A stretch of 64,000 nucleotides of DNA, taken from positions 3,410,001 through 3,474,000 of the forward strand of contig NZ_CP023699.1 in assembly GCF_008704495.1 (NCBI RefSeq), read 5' to 3'. Below are positions 1-7,957 of this stretch, in pieces. Source of the stretch: Streptomyces kanamyceticus (lineage in GTDB: Bacteria > Actinomycetota > Actinomycetes > Streptomycetales > Streptomycetaceae). Positions within the stretch are counted from its first letter, which is position 1. Each line of letters begins with the position of its first letter. The notes under the pieces were generated by a model that did no database searches, had not been told where the DNA came from, and saw only the letters and a program-made list of their open reading frames with translations. The translations under genes and the position numbers were made by a program.

Positions 1-426
1 GGTGAGCGGGGAGTTGCCGAGGTTGTCGACGGCGATGGAGGCCCGGCCGCGGAAACGTCCGACGATGGTGGGCGGCAGGAGTTCGGCCCGCACCTCGGCG
101 AACGGCGTGATGGTGACCTGGCCCTCGACGACGTCGCGCGCCTCGGGGTGTTGCCTGGGTTCGACACGGATGCCGAACGGCGTGGGGCCCGCGGGGGCGT
201 CGGGCGAGCGGGGCGGTGCGAAGGAGATCTCGGCGGTGCCCTCGCTGCCCGGGTACAGGCGCAGGACCTCGGGTTCGACGCGGGACCAGCCCGCGGGTGC
301 GCCGAGCACCGACAAGCGGTACTCCTCGACCGTGTCTCCCGTATTGCGTACGCGAAGCCGCGCGGCGACGCGGCCACCAGGATCAACGGTCACCGCGGCC
401 GGGTCCAGGGAGTTCCACCACGTCAT
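1..426 (-). CDS. CIS-locus beta-sandwich protein ('hydrolytic protein' type), 5' part only
   Basis: The reverse strand is open from an ATG at 426 to the window edge (142 codons) and gives a normal protein, starting MTWWNSLDPAAV and continuing with Gly/Pro/Val-rich strands such as RLRVRNTGDTVEEYRLSV. This pattern of short strands (NTGD, EEYRLSV, GWSRVEP, GIRVEP) resembles NEW3/Ig-like domains of proteins annotated 'hydrolytic protein' beside Streptomyces contractile injection systems. It follows the SARP regulator on the same strand after 53 bp, so co-transcription is likely. A GTG nine bases upstream (435) is an alternative start; neither start has a well-spaced Shine-Dalgarno. The 3' part lies left of the window. 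The coding frame is firm; the family name is inference from composition and position. Confidence 0.6.
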   Translation of the reverse strand, partial: MTWWNSLDPAAVTVDPGGRVAARLRVRNTGDTVEEYRLSVLGAPAGWSRVEPEVLRLYPGSEGTAEISFAPPRSPDAPAGPTPFGIRVEPRQHPEARDVVEGQVTITPFAEVRAELLPPTIVGRFRGRASIAVDNLGNSPLT

Positions 427-479
427 ATGGGGCACGGTAGAGGGTGACGTGCCCTGACCTCCTGTACGAAAGGGCCGCC

Positions 480-3400
480 TCAGGGGCAGACCGCGCTGCC
501 CTTGCGGCCCTGTGCCCGCGTGGCGTCCAACTCGGCGAGCACGGTGGCGATTTCGGTGGCCTCCACGGCGCCGCGCCGGTCCATGACGCGGTGTGCGCCG
601 CGCAGGGCGGTGCGGGCGCCCTCCAGGTCGCCCCGCGCGAGCAGTGCCCTGCCGCGCGCGGCCTTCGCCAGGGCGCGGCAGAACACGTCGCCGAGTTCGC
701 TCTCGATGGTCAGGGCCTGGTCCGCGCAGGTCAGGGCCTCCTCGAGCCTGCCCTTGGCCAGTTCGCAGTAGGCGAGGCGGGCCCAGCACAGGGCCTCCCA
801 GCGCGGGGACCGCGACCAGCGGTGCAGCCGCTGCGCCTCGCGCAGCCGGTCGGCGGCCTCGGCCGCGCGTCCTTCGGCGAGCAGCGCGCAGCCTATTTGG
901 TAGAGGGCGTGCGCGAGAGTGCCCGTGCTGCCCGACGCGCGGGCCTGGCCAAGGGCCTCGGCCCGCGCGGTGTCCGCTTCCGCGTGCCGTCCGAGCGCGG
1001 CGTACGCGCGGACCAGGTGGGCCAGGATCTGGATCCGGTCGCCGCGCCCGTCGAGCGCGCCGAACCTGTCGTAGGCGTGGGTGAGTTGTTCGAGTGCTTC
1101 CTCGGCGCGGCCCATTCCCATGAGCACGATGCCCAGTTCGTGGCTGCTCTCGGCGCCGACGAGGGCGTCGCCCGCGGACTCGGCGAGGCGCAGGCTCTCG
1201 CGCAGGAGGCGTTCGGCGCGGGCGTAGGTCTCGGTGCCGTAGTGGAGGGTGCCGAGGAGGCGCAGGGCGCGGCCTGCGGAGAGGTCGTCGCCGTGGCGGC
1301 GCGCGGTCTCCAGGGCCAGTTCGGCGAGCGGTTCGAGGTCGCGGTGGCGGGCGGTGCCCGCGACCAGGTGGGACCAGGCGGTGAGCAGGTCGACGGTGGG
1401 GCGCAGGCCTGGCGGCGGCGTGGCGTCGTCGGGTATCGCGTCGGGTATGTGGCGCAGGGCGTTCTCCGCGGCCGCGTACAGGCGGGTGTGGGCCACCACC
1501 AGCCAGTCGTGCGCGGCGGCCGCGTCGGGCAGGTGCTTTCCCTCGGACGCGGGCTGGTGCAGCAGGGCGGGCAGCACGCTGTGCGGTTTCGTACGGCGGA
1601 TCGCGGTGACGACGGTGGCCAGAACGTAGTCGAGGAAGCGGAGCCGGGCGGCGGCGCGCTCCGTGGCGCTCTCCTGGCGCTCGCACTGGCGGGCGGCGAA
1701 GAGCCTGACCAGGTCGTGGTACCGGTAGCGGTCGTCGTCGTGCAGCTCCATGAGCCCCGCGTCGACCAGGCGTTCCACGGTCGTCTCGGCCTCCTCCTCG
1801 CTGACGTCGAGGAGGGCGGCCGCGGCGCCCCTGCAGAACGACGGCATGTAACAGAGCGACAGGACGCGGAAGGCGCGGGCGAGTTCGGGGGCGAGCGCCT
1901 CGTAGCCGAGCCGGAAGGTGGCCTCGACGCCGAGGTCGGCCACCCGCAGCTCGTCCAGCCTGCGGCGTTCGTCGCGCAGCCGGGCCGCCAGGTCGGCGAC
2001 GGAGCGGCCGGGCCGCGCGGCGAGCCTGGCGGCGGCGATCCGGACGGCGAGCGGGAGGCCGCCGCAGGCGGCGACCAGTTCACCGGCGGCCGCCGGTTCG
2101 GCGGAGACCCGCTCGGGGCCGACGATCGCGGCGAGCAGGCCGAGCGCCTCCGCCTCGTCCATGACGTCGACGTCGACGAGGCGGACGCCCGGCAGGGCGA
2201 TGGTGCGCGAGCGGCTGGTGACCAGGACCGCGCAGCCCGGGGCGCCGGGCAGCAGCGGGCGCACCTGCGCGGTGTCGCGCGCGTTGTCCAGGAGCACGAG
2301 GACCCGGCGGCCCGCGAGCAGCGAGCGGTACAGCGCGGTCTGCTGGTCGAGACCGTCGGGGACGGCGCTCTCGGGTACGCCGAGGGCGCGCAGGAAACCG
2401 ACCAGGGCGCTGCCGCTGCTGCCGTCCGGCGAGGGGTCGGGGGCGCTCAGGTCCACATAGAGCTGTCCGTCGGGGAACTCCGCCCGTACGGCGTGGGCGA
2501 CGTGTACCGCGAGGGCGGTCTTGCCGACGCCGCCGAGTCCGGTGAGCGCGGCCATGGCCATCGCGCTGCCGTCGACGGCCGTGCGCAGCACCTCGCGCAG
2601 TACGCCCGACTCCCGCTGGCGGCCTGCGAAGTCCGGTACGTCCGGGGGCAGTTGGGCGGGTACGGGGATCATGCGGGTGGGGCCTGTGGCGCCGGGCTGC
2701 TGCTGCGTGCCCGCCGGTGCGGGGGCGGTACGGCGGCGGGGCGGGGTCGCGGGCTGGCCCGGGGCGAGCGGGGCGGGCCGCGCGGGGGTACGGGGCCTGG
2801 CCGCGGCGCGTTCGGGGGCCACGGCCAGGGATGCCCCGCCGTCCGGTGCGGTGGTGGGTTCGGGGGCCTCGGTGCACATCGGGCGCCGGACGGCGACACC
2901 GGCCGCGGGGCGCCGGTCGCGGGTGCGCGCCTGGGCGTTGCCGTCCGCGTCGTCGGGGGCGCGGGCGCCGCCGCGCTCCCGGGCGGCCTCGGAGAGACGG
3001 CGTACGGAGCTGGCGGCGCGCTGCGCGCCGACGCGCTGGGCCGGGGCCTGGCGCGCCGTTCCGGTGTTCTGCCCGGATGCCGTCGGCGCCGGGAAGGCGT
3101 CGCCCTTCAGGAGGTCCTCGTGGAGCGTCGCGAGTTCCGCGCCGGGGTCGACGCCGAGCTCCGTGGCCAGGGTGTGGCGGGTGGCCTCGTAGACCGCGAG
3201 GGCGTCCGCCTGGCGGCCGCCGCGGCGCAGGGCCAGCATCAGCAGGGCCTGGGCGCGTTCGCGCAGCGGGTGTTCGGCGGCGAAGGCGCGCAGCGGCGGG
3301 GTGGCCTCCGCGTACCTGCCCAGTTCCAGGGCGCAGGCGAAGAGTTCCTCCTGGGCCGTGACGGAGAGTTCGGTGAGCCGGTCGCGCTGGCGCTCGGCGT

Positions 3401-4586
3401 AGGGGCCGGGGAGTCCGGCGAGCGGCGTGCCGTTCGACAGGGCGAGGGCGGCGGTCAGCTCGCCGTACGCGCCCGCGTGCTGGCGGGCCCCGCGCAGTCG
3501 GCGTGCGGCGGTGAGGCGGTCTTCGAGCCCGGTCGCGTCGAGCGCGCCGCGCGGCACGCGCAGGGCGTAGCCACCGCCCGCCGAGACGAGGAGGCTGGCG
3601 CGCCCCCTGGCCTGCCGGTCGGGTTCGAGGAGGGCGCGCAGTCGGGATACGTACGTACGCAGGGTGCCGACCGCGCGAGGCGGCGGCTCCTCGCCCCACA
3701 GGGCGTCCACCAGCTCCGACACGGACACGGGGCGGCCGTGGCTCAGGAGCAGCACCGCGAGGGTGGCACGCTGCTGCGGCGACCCGAGCGCCAACTGCCG
3801 CCCGCCGCGCCAGGCGCGAACGGGGCCGAGCAGCTGGAAGGTCAGGGCGCGGCTGGGGTCGGTGGGGCTTGCGGGGGTGTGGGGGCTTGCGGGGGTGTGG
3901 GGGCTTGCGGGGGTGTGGGGGCTTGCGGGGTGGCTAGGGCTTGCGGGGTTGTTAGGGCTCGCCGGGTGGCTAGGGCTTGCGGAGTTGTTGGGGCTCGCCG
4001 GGTGGCTAGGGCTTGCGGAGTTGTTAGGGCTCGCCCGGTGGCTAGGGCTTGCGGAGTTGTTAGGGCTCGCCCGGTGGCTAGGGCTTGCGGAGTTGTTAGG
4101 GCTCGCCCGGTGGCTAGGGCTTGCGGAGTTGTTAGGGCTCGCCGGGTGGCTAGGGCTTGCGGAGTTGTTAGGGCTCGCCGGGTGGCTGGGGTCTGTGGGT
4201 CGACTGGGGCCTGTGGGTCGACTGAGGCCTGCTGCGTCACCGGGGTCCGCCGGACCGCCAAGGCCGCCCGGGTCGCCAAGGCCGCCCGGGTCGCCGACGC
4301 CGCCCGGAACACCCGGCCCAGCCGGATTACTCAGGTCACCCAGAGCGACTAGGCCGCTCGGAGCGCCTGGGCCGCTCGGAACACCCAGAACCCTCGGGTC
4401 ACCGTGGCCAGCCTGATCACCCACACCGCTCACGCCGCCCGGCCCACCCAGGTCACCCAGGTCACCCACACCGCTCGGGTCACCCGCGTCACCCAGGCCG
4501 CCCGGATCCCCCGGGTGGCCTGGACCGTTCCATCCCGCTTCGGTTTCCGTGTTCCGGCCCGGGTCGCCGTCCGCGTCGCCCAGCAT
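480..4586 (-). CDS. SARP/AfsR-type transcriptional regulator with NB-ARC and TPR domains and a collagen-like, repetitive N-terminus
   Basis: A 1368-residue regulator. From about residue 247 it has a winged-helix DNA-binding domain (begins LTFQLLGPVRAW), then a BTAD domain (about 325-480), an NB-ARC ATPase with Walker A GLGGVGKTAL near residue 685 and Walker B VLVLLDN near 762, and C-terminal TPR-like helices (about 1080-1350). Family members normally begin at the winged helix. Here about 245 extra residues precede it: imperfect Gly-X-Y triplets (GDPGGLGDAGDP, GDPGGLGDPGGL), then tandem SPNNSASPSHRA and SPHTPA repeats. The ATG at 4586 has a plausible AAGGGG site 12 bases upstream, and codons stay GC3-rich, so the extension may be translated; a later GTG start cannot be excluded. 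It is divergent from the CIS operon and is the natural candidate to control it. Confidence 0.85.
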   Translation of the reverse strand: MLGDADGDPGRNTETEAGWNGPGHPGDPGGLGDAGDPSGVGDLGDLGGPGGVSGVGDQAGHGDPRVLGVPSGPGAPSGLVALGDLSNPAGPGVPGGVGDPGGLGDPGGLGGPADPGDAAGLSRPTGPSRPTDPSHPASPNNSASPSHPASPNNSASPSHRASPNNSASPSHRASPNNSASPSHRASPNNSASPSHPASPNNSASPSHPASPNNPASPSHPASPHTPASPHTPASPHTPASPTDPSRALTFQLLGPVRAWRGGRQLALGSPQQRATLAVLLLSHGRPVSVSELVDALWGEEPPPRAVGTLRTYVSRLRALLEPDRQARGRASLLVSAGGGYALRVPRGALDATGLEDRLTAARRLRGARQHAGAYGELTAALALSNGTPLAGLPGPYAERQRDRLTELSVTAQEELFACALELGRYAEATPPLRAFAAEHPLRERAQALLMLALRRGGRQADALAVYEATRHTLATELGVDPGAELATLHEDLLKGDAFPAPTASGQNTGTARQAPAQRVGAQRAASSVRRLSEAARERGGARAPDDADGNAQARTRDRRPAAGVAVRRPMCTEAPEPTTAPDGGASLAVAPERAAARPRTPARPAPLAPGQPATPPRRRTAPAPAGTQQQPGATGPTRMIPVPAQLPPDVPDFAGRQRESGVLREVLRTAVDGSAMAMAALTGLGGVGKTALAVHVAHAVRAEFPDGQLYVDLSAPDPSPDGSSGSALVGFLRALGVPESAVPDGLDQQTALYRSLLAGRRVLVLLDNARDTAQVRPLLPGAPGCAVLVTSRSRTIALPGVRLVDVDVMDEAEALGLLAAIVGPERVSAEPAAAGELVAACGGLPLAVRIAAARLAARPGRSVADLAARLRDERRRLDELRVADLGVEATFRLGYEALAPELARAFRVLSLCYMPSFCRGAAAALLDVSEEEAETTVERLVDAGLMELHDDDRYRYHDLVRLFAARQCERQESATERAAARLRFLDYVLATVVTAIRRTKPHSVLPALLHQPASEGKHLPDAAAAHDWLVVAHTRLYAAAENALRHIPDAIPDDATPPPGLRPTVDLLTAWSHLVAGTARHRDLEPLAELALETARRHGDDLSAGRALRLLGTLHYGTETYARAERLLRESLRLAESAGDALVGAESSHELGIVLMGMGRAEEALEQLTHAYDRFGALDGRGDRIQILAHLVRAYAALGRHAEADTARAEALGQARASGSTGTLAHALYQIGCALLAEGRAAEAADRLREAQRLHRWSRSPRWEALCWARLAYCELAKGRLEEALTCADQALTIESELGDVFCRALAKAARGRALLARGDLEGARTALRGAHRVMDRRGAVEATEIATVLAELDATRAQGRKGSAVCP
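3867..4190 (-). repeat. Tandem repeats inside the SARP regulator: 3 x 18 bp and 7 x 36 bp
   Basis: Three 18-bp units (gcttgcgggggtgtgggg on the + strand) occupy 3867-3920; a related 18-bp half unit follows at 3921-3938. Seven 36-bp units then run from 3939 to 4190, differing at only a few positions. On the coding strand they give hexapeptides SPHTPA and dodecapeptides SPNNSASPSHRA (or HPA). Unit lengths are multiples of three, so copy-number change keeps the frame. The near identity of the central units suggests recent slippage or recombination. Confidence 0.95.
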
Positions 4587-4820
4587 TGTCAGCCCGCACC
4601 CCTTGCCCCGTGACGCACCGCGAATGTGCCCGTTCGTACTGGCCGCGGTTGGCCATACGAACCAAACGTTACGTCAGTACCCCGGGTCACCCGGACCCCG
4701 TAGGAACCTTGCCCACCTTGTTGACCAGCAATTGACGCGGAACAAGCCACAGGGCAAGGGAAATGCGCCATCGAGGAGTCACATTCGGCCGAACCCCGCA
4801 TTCCGCCTCCGTCCATGATC

Positions 4821-5042
4821 GAACGGGCAGTCTGTCCTGCCCCCGAGGACGTCCGTCCGCCTCTGTGGCCAGCCGCGCGCACCCCGCACCATCGGGACGG
4901 GCGTCCGGACCGCGATCGGACCGATCCCGCGCGAGGAGCCGCGCCAGCTGCCGCCAGCCACCCGCCGACCCGTGCGGTGGCCGAACGGGCAGTGGCCTCT
5001 GCCCTCGGTGACGTCCGTCCGTCTCTACTGCCCGGCCGCGTC
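4821..5042. promoter_or_regulatory. Duplicated operator-like dyads in the SARP/CIS divergent intergenic region
   Basis: The 577-bp gap 4587-5163 separates the leftward regulator from the rightward CIS operon. It holds two copies of one composite element. GAACGGGCAG starts at 4821 and at 4983, exactly 162 bp apart. In each copy GGGCAG-N6-CTGCCC forms a perfect 6-bp dyad (4825-4842 and 4987-5004), and GACGTCCGTCC follows at 4848-4858 and 5010-5020 at the same distance. Conservation of the dyads, their spacing and the flanking motif while the rest diverges argues for protein-binding sites. The site nearer the sheath gene lies about 160-180 bp upstream of its start. I found no convincing -10/-35 pair in this gap. 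Confidence 0.6.
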
Positions 5043-5163
5043 CTGGGACATCGTCGTAGAAGACCGTACGACCAGCGGGAGCAGACCGCGGCCACGGGGA
5101 ACCGGCACACCCGGGCCGACGTGCCGGCGCAGGATCCCGTCATCGCGAGGAGAGAACGGAAAC

Positions 5164-6753
5164 ATGCCCAACTACCTGTCCCCCGGTGTCTACATCGAGG
5201 AAGTCGCCAGCGGCTCGCGACCCATCGAGGGAGTCGGTACCTCGGTGGCGGCCTTCGTCGGTCTCGCGCCGCACGGCCCGCTCAACGAGCCGACGCTGGT
5301 GACCAACTGGTCGCAGTACGTGGCCGCGTTCGGCGAGTTCACGGACGGGTACTACCTGGCGCACTCCGTCTACGGCTTCTTCAACAACGGCGGCTCCGCG
5401 GCCTACGTCGTGCGCGTCGGCGGCAGCAGCGCCGACGAGCCGCAGCAGCCCGCCACCGCCACCGCGCAGGCCCCCAAGGAGCTGACCGCGGGCACCCCCG
5501 TGGCGCTCGGCGGCTTCTCGGTCGCGGCGATCACCGCAGGGTCCGCCGCCGGTGGCGCGCTCACCGTCGAGGTGCAGGACAGCGAGGGCGAGAGCGCCGC
5601 CGACCGCTTCAAGCTGGTCGTCAAGGACGGCGAGAAGGTCGTCGAGAGCTTCGACGTCAGCTCCAAGAAGACGGCCCGCAACTACGTCGTCACGCAGGTC
5701 AAGCAGCGCTCCAAGACGATCGTCCTGGAAGAGGCCGCGGCCGGTGGCCAGGTGGCCAAGCCGGACGCGCAGTCCGTCACGCTCGCGCCGCCCGCCGCCG
5801 CGCCCGCCCCCGCCGTGCCCGCCTCGAACGGCGCGGCCGCCCCGGTCCAGACCGGCCAGTTCATCGGCGACTCCGCCGACCGCACCGGCTTCGGCGGCCT
5901 GGAGGCCCTCGACGAGATCAACATGGTCGCGGTGCCGGACCTGATGGCCGCCTACCAGCAGGGCCTGATCGACGAGGAGCAGGTCAAGGCCGTCCAGCTC
6001 GGCCTCATCTCGCACTGCGAGCTCATGGGCGACCGCATGGCGATCATCGACCCGCCGCCGAACCTCAACGCCCGCCAGGTCCGCCAGTGGCGCCAGGAGC
6101 TCGCGGGTTACGACTCGCGCTACGCCGCGCTCTACTACCCGTGGATCAAGTCCTTCGACCCGGCCAGCGGCCAGTCGGTGGTCGTGCCCCCGTCCGGCCA
6201 CATGGCCGGTGTGTGGGCGCGCAACGACGCCGAGCGCGGTGTGCACAAGGCTCCCGCCAACGAGATCGTGCGCGGCGCGATCGACCTGGAGCTGCAGATC
6301 ACCCGCGGTGAGCAGGACCTGCTCAACCCCATCGGCGTGAACTGCATCCGCGCCTTCCCCGGCCGCGGCATCCGCGTGTGGGGCGCGCGCACGATGGCCT
6401 CCGACCCGGCCTGGCGCTACCTGAACGTGCGCCGCTACTTCAACTACCTCGAAGAGTCGATCCTCATCGGCACCCAGTGGGTCGTGTTCGAGCCGAACGA
6501 CCACGCCCTGTGGGCGCGCATCCGCCGCAACGTGTCGGCGTTCCTGGTCAACGAGTGGCGCTCGGGCGCCCTGTTCGGCCAGCGCCCCGAGGACGCCTTC
6601 TACGTGAAGTGTGACGAGGAGACGAACCCGCCGGAGTCGGTCGACCTCGGCCGCGTCGTCTGCGAGATCGGCATCGCGCCGGTCAAGCCCGCCGAGTTCG
6701 TGGTGTTCCGCCTCGCGCAGTTCTCCGGCGGTGGCGGCGAGCTGGAGGAGTAG
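5164..6753 (+). CDS. Contractile injection system sheath protein
   Basis: 529 residues forming the contractile outer sheath. The N-terminus (LSPGVYIEEVASGSRPIEGV) is the tail-sheath signature, and the C-terminal domain has the conserved features FLVNEWRSGALFG, DEETNPPESVDLGR and APVKPAEFVVFRL found in phage, Afp/PVC-type and Streptomyces CIS sheaths. Residues about 85-255 are a more variable, Ala/Pro-rich insertion that would face outward. The ATG at 5164 has GGAGAG eight bases upstream; in-frame codons before it are not protein-like, so the longer reading frame from 4972 is not used. It is the first gene of the operon, followed after 86 bp by the tube. In S. coelicolor and S. venezuelae the homologous particles assemble in the cytoplasm. 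Confidence 0.95.
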   Translation: MPNYLSPGVYIEEVASGSRPIEGVGTSVAAFVGLAPHGPLNEPTLVTNWSQYVAAFGEFTDGYYLAHSVYGFFNNGGSAAYVVRVGGSSADEPQQPATATAQAPKELTAGTPVALGGFSVAAITAGSAAGGALTVEVQDSEGESAADRFKLVVKDGEKVVESFDVSSKKTARNYVVTQVKQRSKTIVLEEAAAGGQVAKPDAQSVTLAPPAAAPAPAVPASNGAAAPVQTGQFIGDSADRTGFGGLEALDEINMVAVPDLMAAYQQGLIDEEQVKAVQLGLISHCELMGDRMAIIDPPPNLNARQVRQWRQELAGYDSRYAALYYPWIKSFDPASGQSVVVPPSGHMAGVWARNDAERGVHKAPANEIVRGAIDLELQITRGEQDLLNPIGVNCIRAFPGRGIRVWGARTMASDPAWRYLNVRRYFNYLEESILIGTQWVVFEPNDHALWARIRRNVSAFLVNEWRSGALFGQRPEDAFYVKCDEETNPPESVDLGRVVCEIGIAPVKPAEFVVFRLAQFSGGGGELEE

Positions 6754-6839
6754 CCCGCCCCGCGCGCGGGCCGGGCAGGCCCGCGCGCTTCCGGTCCCCA
6801 CATACGTATCGGCAAGAACCGCAACAGGAGTGAACCCCC

Positions 6840-7283
6840 TTGTCCCTTCAGCCCGGTGATGCGCTCACTACCCACAACTTCGGCCTCCAGATCGACGGCG
6901 TCATGGTCGAGTACCTCCAGGAGGTCAGCGGCCTGTCGATGGAGCAGGAAGTCATCGAGTACCAGCAGGTCTCGGCGGACGGCAAGCCCGTCGTCAAGAA
7001 GATGCCCGGTGTCAAGAAGGCCGGTGAGTGCACCGTCACGCGCGGCATGACGCAGAGCCCCGTCTTCAGCGAGTGGATCAACAAGTCCATCGCCGGTGAC
7101 ATGGGTTCGGCGCGCAAGAACGCCACGATCATGATGATGGACTACCAGAACTCCCCGGTGAAGCGGTACAACCTCCGCAACGCCTGGTGCAGCAAGGTGG
7201 AGACCAGCGGGGTCAAGGCCGGCGACGCCGCCGCGCTGACCGAGCAGGTCACCATCGTCTTCGAAGAGCTGGTCATCGAGTAA
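6840..7283 (+). CDS. CIS inner tube protein (gp19-like), TTG start
   Basis: 147 residues of the phage-tail tube family (begins LQPGDALTTHNFGLQIDGVM; later SGLSMEQEVIEYQQVS, VTIVFEELVIE). Hexamers stack to form the hollow tube driven out when the sheath contracts. The start must be the TTG at 6840: AGGAG lies nine bases upstream (6826-6830), and the GTG between them (6830) runs into a stop in its own frame. The start choice is therefore well supported although the codon is unusual for an abundant structural protein. The stop codon overlaps the next start (TAATG), indicating translational coupling. Confidence 0.93.
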   Translation: MSLQPGDALTTHNFGLQIDGVMVEYLQEVSGLSMEQEVIEYQQVSADGKPVVKKMPGVKKAGECTVTRGMTQSPVFSEWINKSIAGDMGSARKNATIMMMDYQNSPVKRYNLRNAWCSKVETSGVKAGDAAALTEQVTIVFEELVIE

Positions 7284-7747
7284 TGCGGCGTGATGGCCCG
7301 GCGGCGGGCATGGCAGCGGGTACGGCGGGTCCGGCGGGACCCGCCGCGGCAGGCGCGGTAGCGGGGGCTCGTGAATCCCTGCGTACGGAGTTCGAGTTCG
7401 AGCTTCCGCGCGGGTACGTCGACGAGTCCGGCACCGTGCACCGCAACGGCGCGATGCGGCTCGCGACGGCGCGCGACGAACTCGTCCCGCTGCGGGACGT
7501 GCGCGTCCGCGAGAACCCCGCCTACCTCTCCGTCGTGCTGCTCGGCCGGGTCATCACCCGGCTCGGCACGCTCGGCTCCGTCCACGACGGCACGGTGGAG
7601 AACATGTTCGCCTCCGACCTCGCCTTCCTCCAGGACTTCTACCGGCAGATCAACGCGGAAGGACACACCCGCGCGGCCGTGGCCTGCCCGCACTGCTCGG
7701 AGTCCTTCGAGGTCGAGCTGGCCGGGAGCCGCCTGGGGGAATCGTGA
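7283..7747 (+). CDS. CIS tail-assembly-chaperone-like protein
   Basis: 154 residues from the ATG that overlaps the tube stop codon (TAATG). A short Ala/Gly-rich N-terminus is followed by a compact domain: FEFELPRGYVDESGTVHR, LVPLRDVRVRENPAYLSV, LLGRVITRLGTLG and a late CPHCSESFEVEL Cys-x2-Cys pair. Length, composition and position (between tube and the putative tape measure) match phage tail assembly chaperones such as Mu/P2-type TAC proteins, and similar genes recur in actinobacterial CIS loci. Its stop codon overlaps the next start (GTGA), and a run of five G just before the stop could allow a -1 shift into that gene. The chaperone role is inferred from synteny; the CIS association is solid. 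Confidence 0.7.
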   Translation: MRRDGPAAGMAAGTAGPAGPAAAGAVAGARESLRTEFEFELPRGYVDESGTVHRNGAMRLATARDELVPLRDVRVRENPAYLSVVLLGRVITRLGTLGSVHDGTVENMFASDLAFLQDFYRQINAEGHTRAAVACPHCSESFEVELAGSRLGES

Positions 7748-7905
7748 CGTACGCGGCCGACCGCATCGAGGAGGAAGTCGCGTACCTCGCCTATCACTTC
7801 CACTGGGGCCTGGACGACATCCTCGACCTCGAGCACGCCGACCGGCGCGGGTACGTGTCGCGGACGGCCTCGCTGGTGGAACAGGCCGAAGCAGCACGGC
7901 AGTGA
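7744..7905 (+). CDS. Small P2 GpE/DUF6760-like CIS protein (53 aa)
   Basis: A 53-residue gene with a GTG start overlapping the previous stop (GTGA). The product contains EEEVAYLAYHFHWGLDDIL and DLEHADRRGYV. The pattern 'x-hydrophobic-YHFHW...-hydrophobic-L-DLEHxxR' is that of P2 GpE (FHWPP...LLEWRHRA) and of the small proteins named DUF6760 in extracellular-CIS loci. In P2-type phages the equivalent gene is made partly by -1 frameshifting from the upstream chaperone gene, and here the two genes are also related by a -1 shift. Short length makes it easy to miss in automated annotation. It probably helps load tube subunits on the tape measure during assembly (inference). Confidence 0.75.
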   Translation: MTYAADRIEEEVAYLAYHFHWGLDDILDLEHADRRGYVSRTASLVEQAEAARQ

Positions 7906-7957
7906 CGGGACAACAGTGTGGTGTCGGTGGTCGGTGGCCGGTGAGTCGAGGTAAGTG

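Noticed and set aside
3867..4190. Tandem repeats considered as a CRISPR array
   Set aside because: Units are contiguous 18/36 bp with no unique spacers and lie in frame inside a gene; no cas genes nearby.
444..4352. 1302-codon open frame on the + strand opposite the SARP gene
   Set aside because: Arg/Gly/Ala-rich nonsense antisense to a regulator with clear SARP, NB-ARC and TPR motifs; typical of GC-rich third-position bias.
5140..6801. 553-codon frame opposite the sheath gene
   Set aside because: Composition (His/Asp/Val/Gly with no motifs) is that of an antisense shadow; the + strand sheath is unambiguous.
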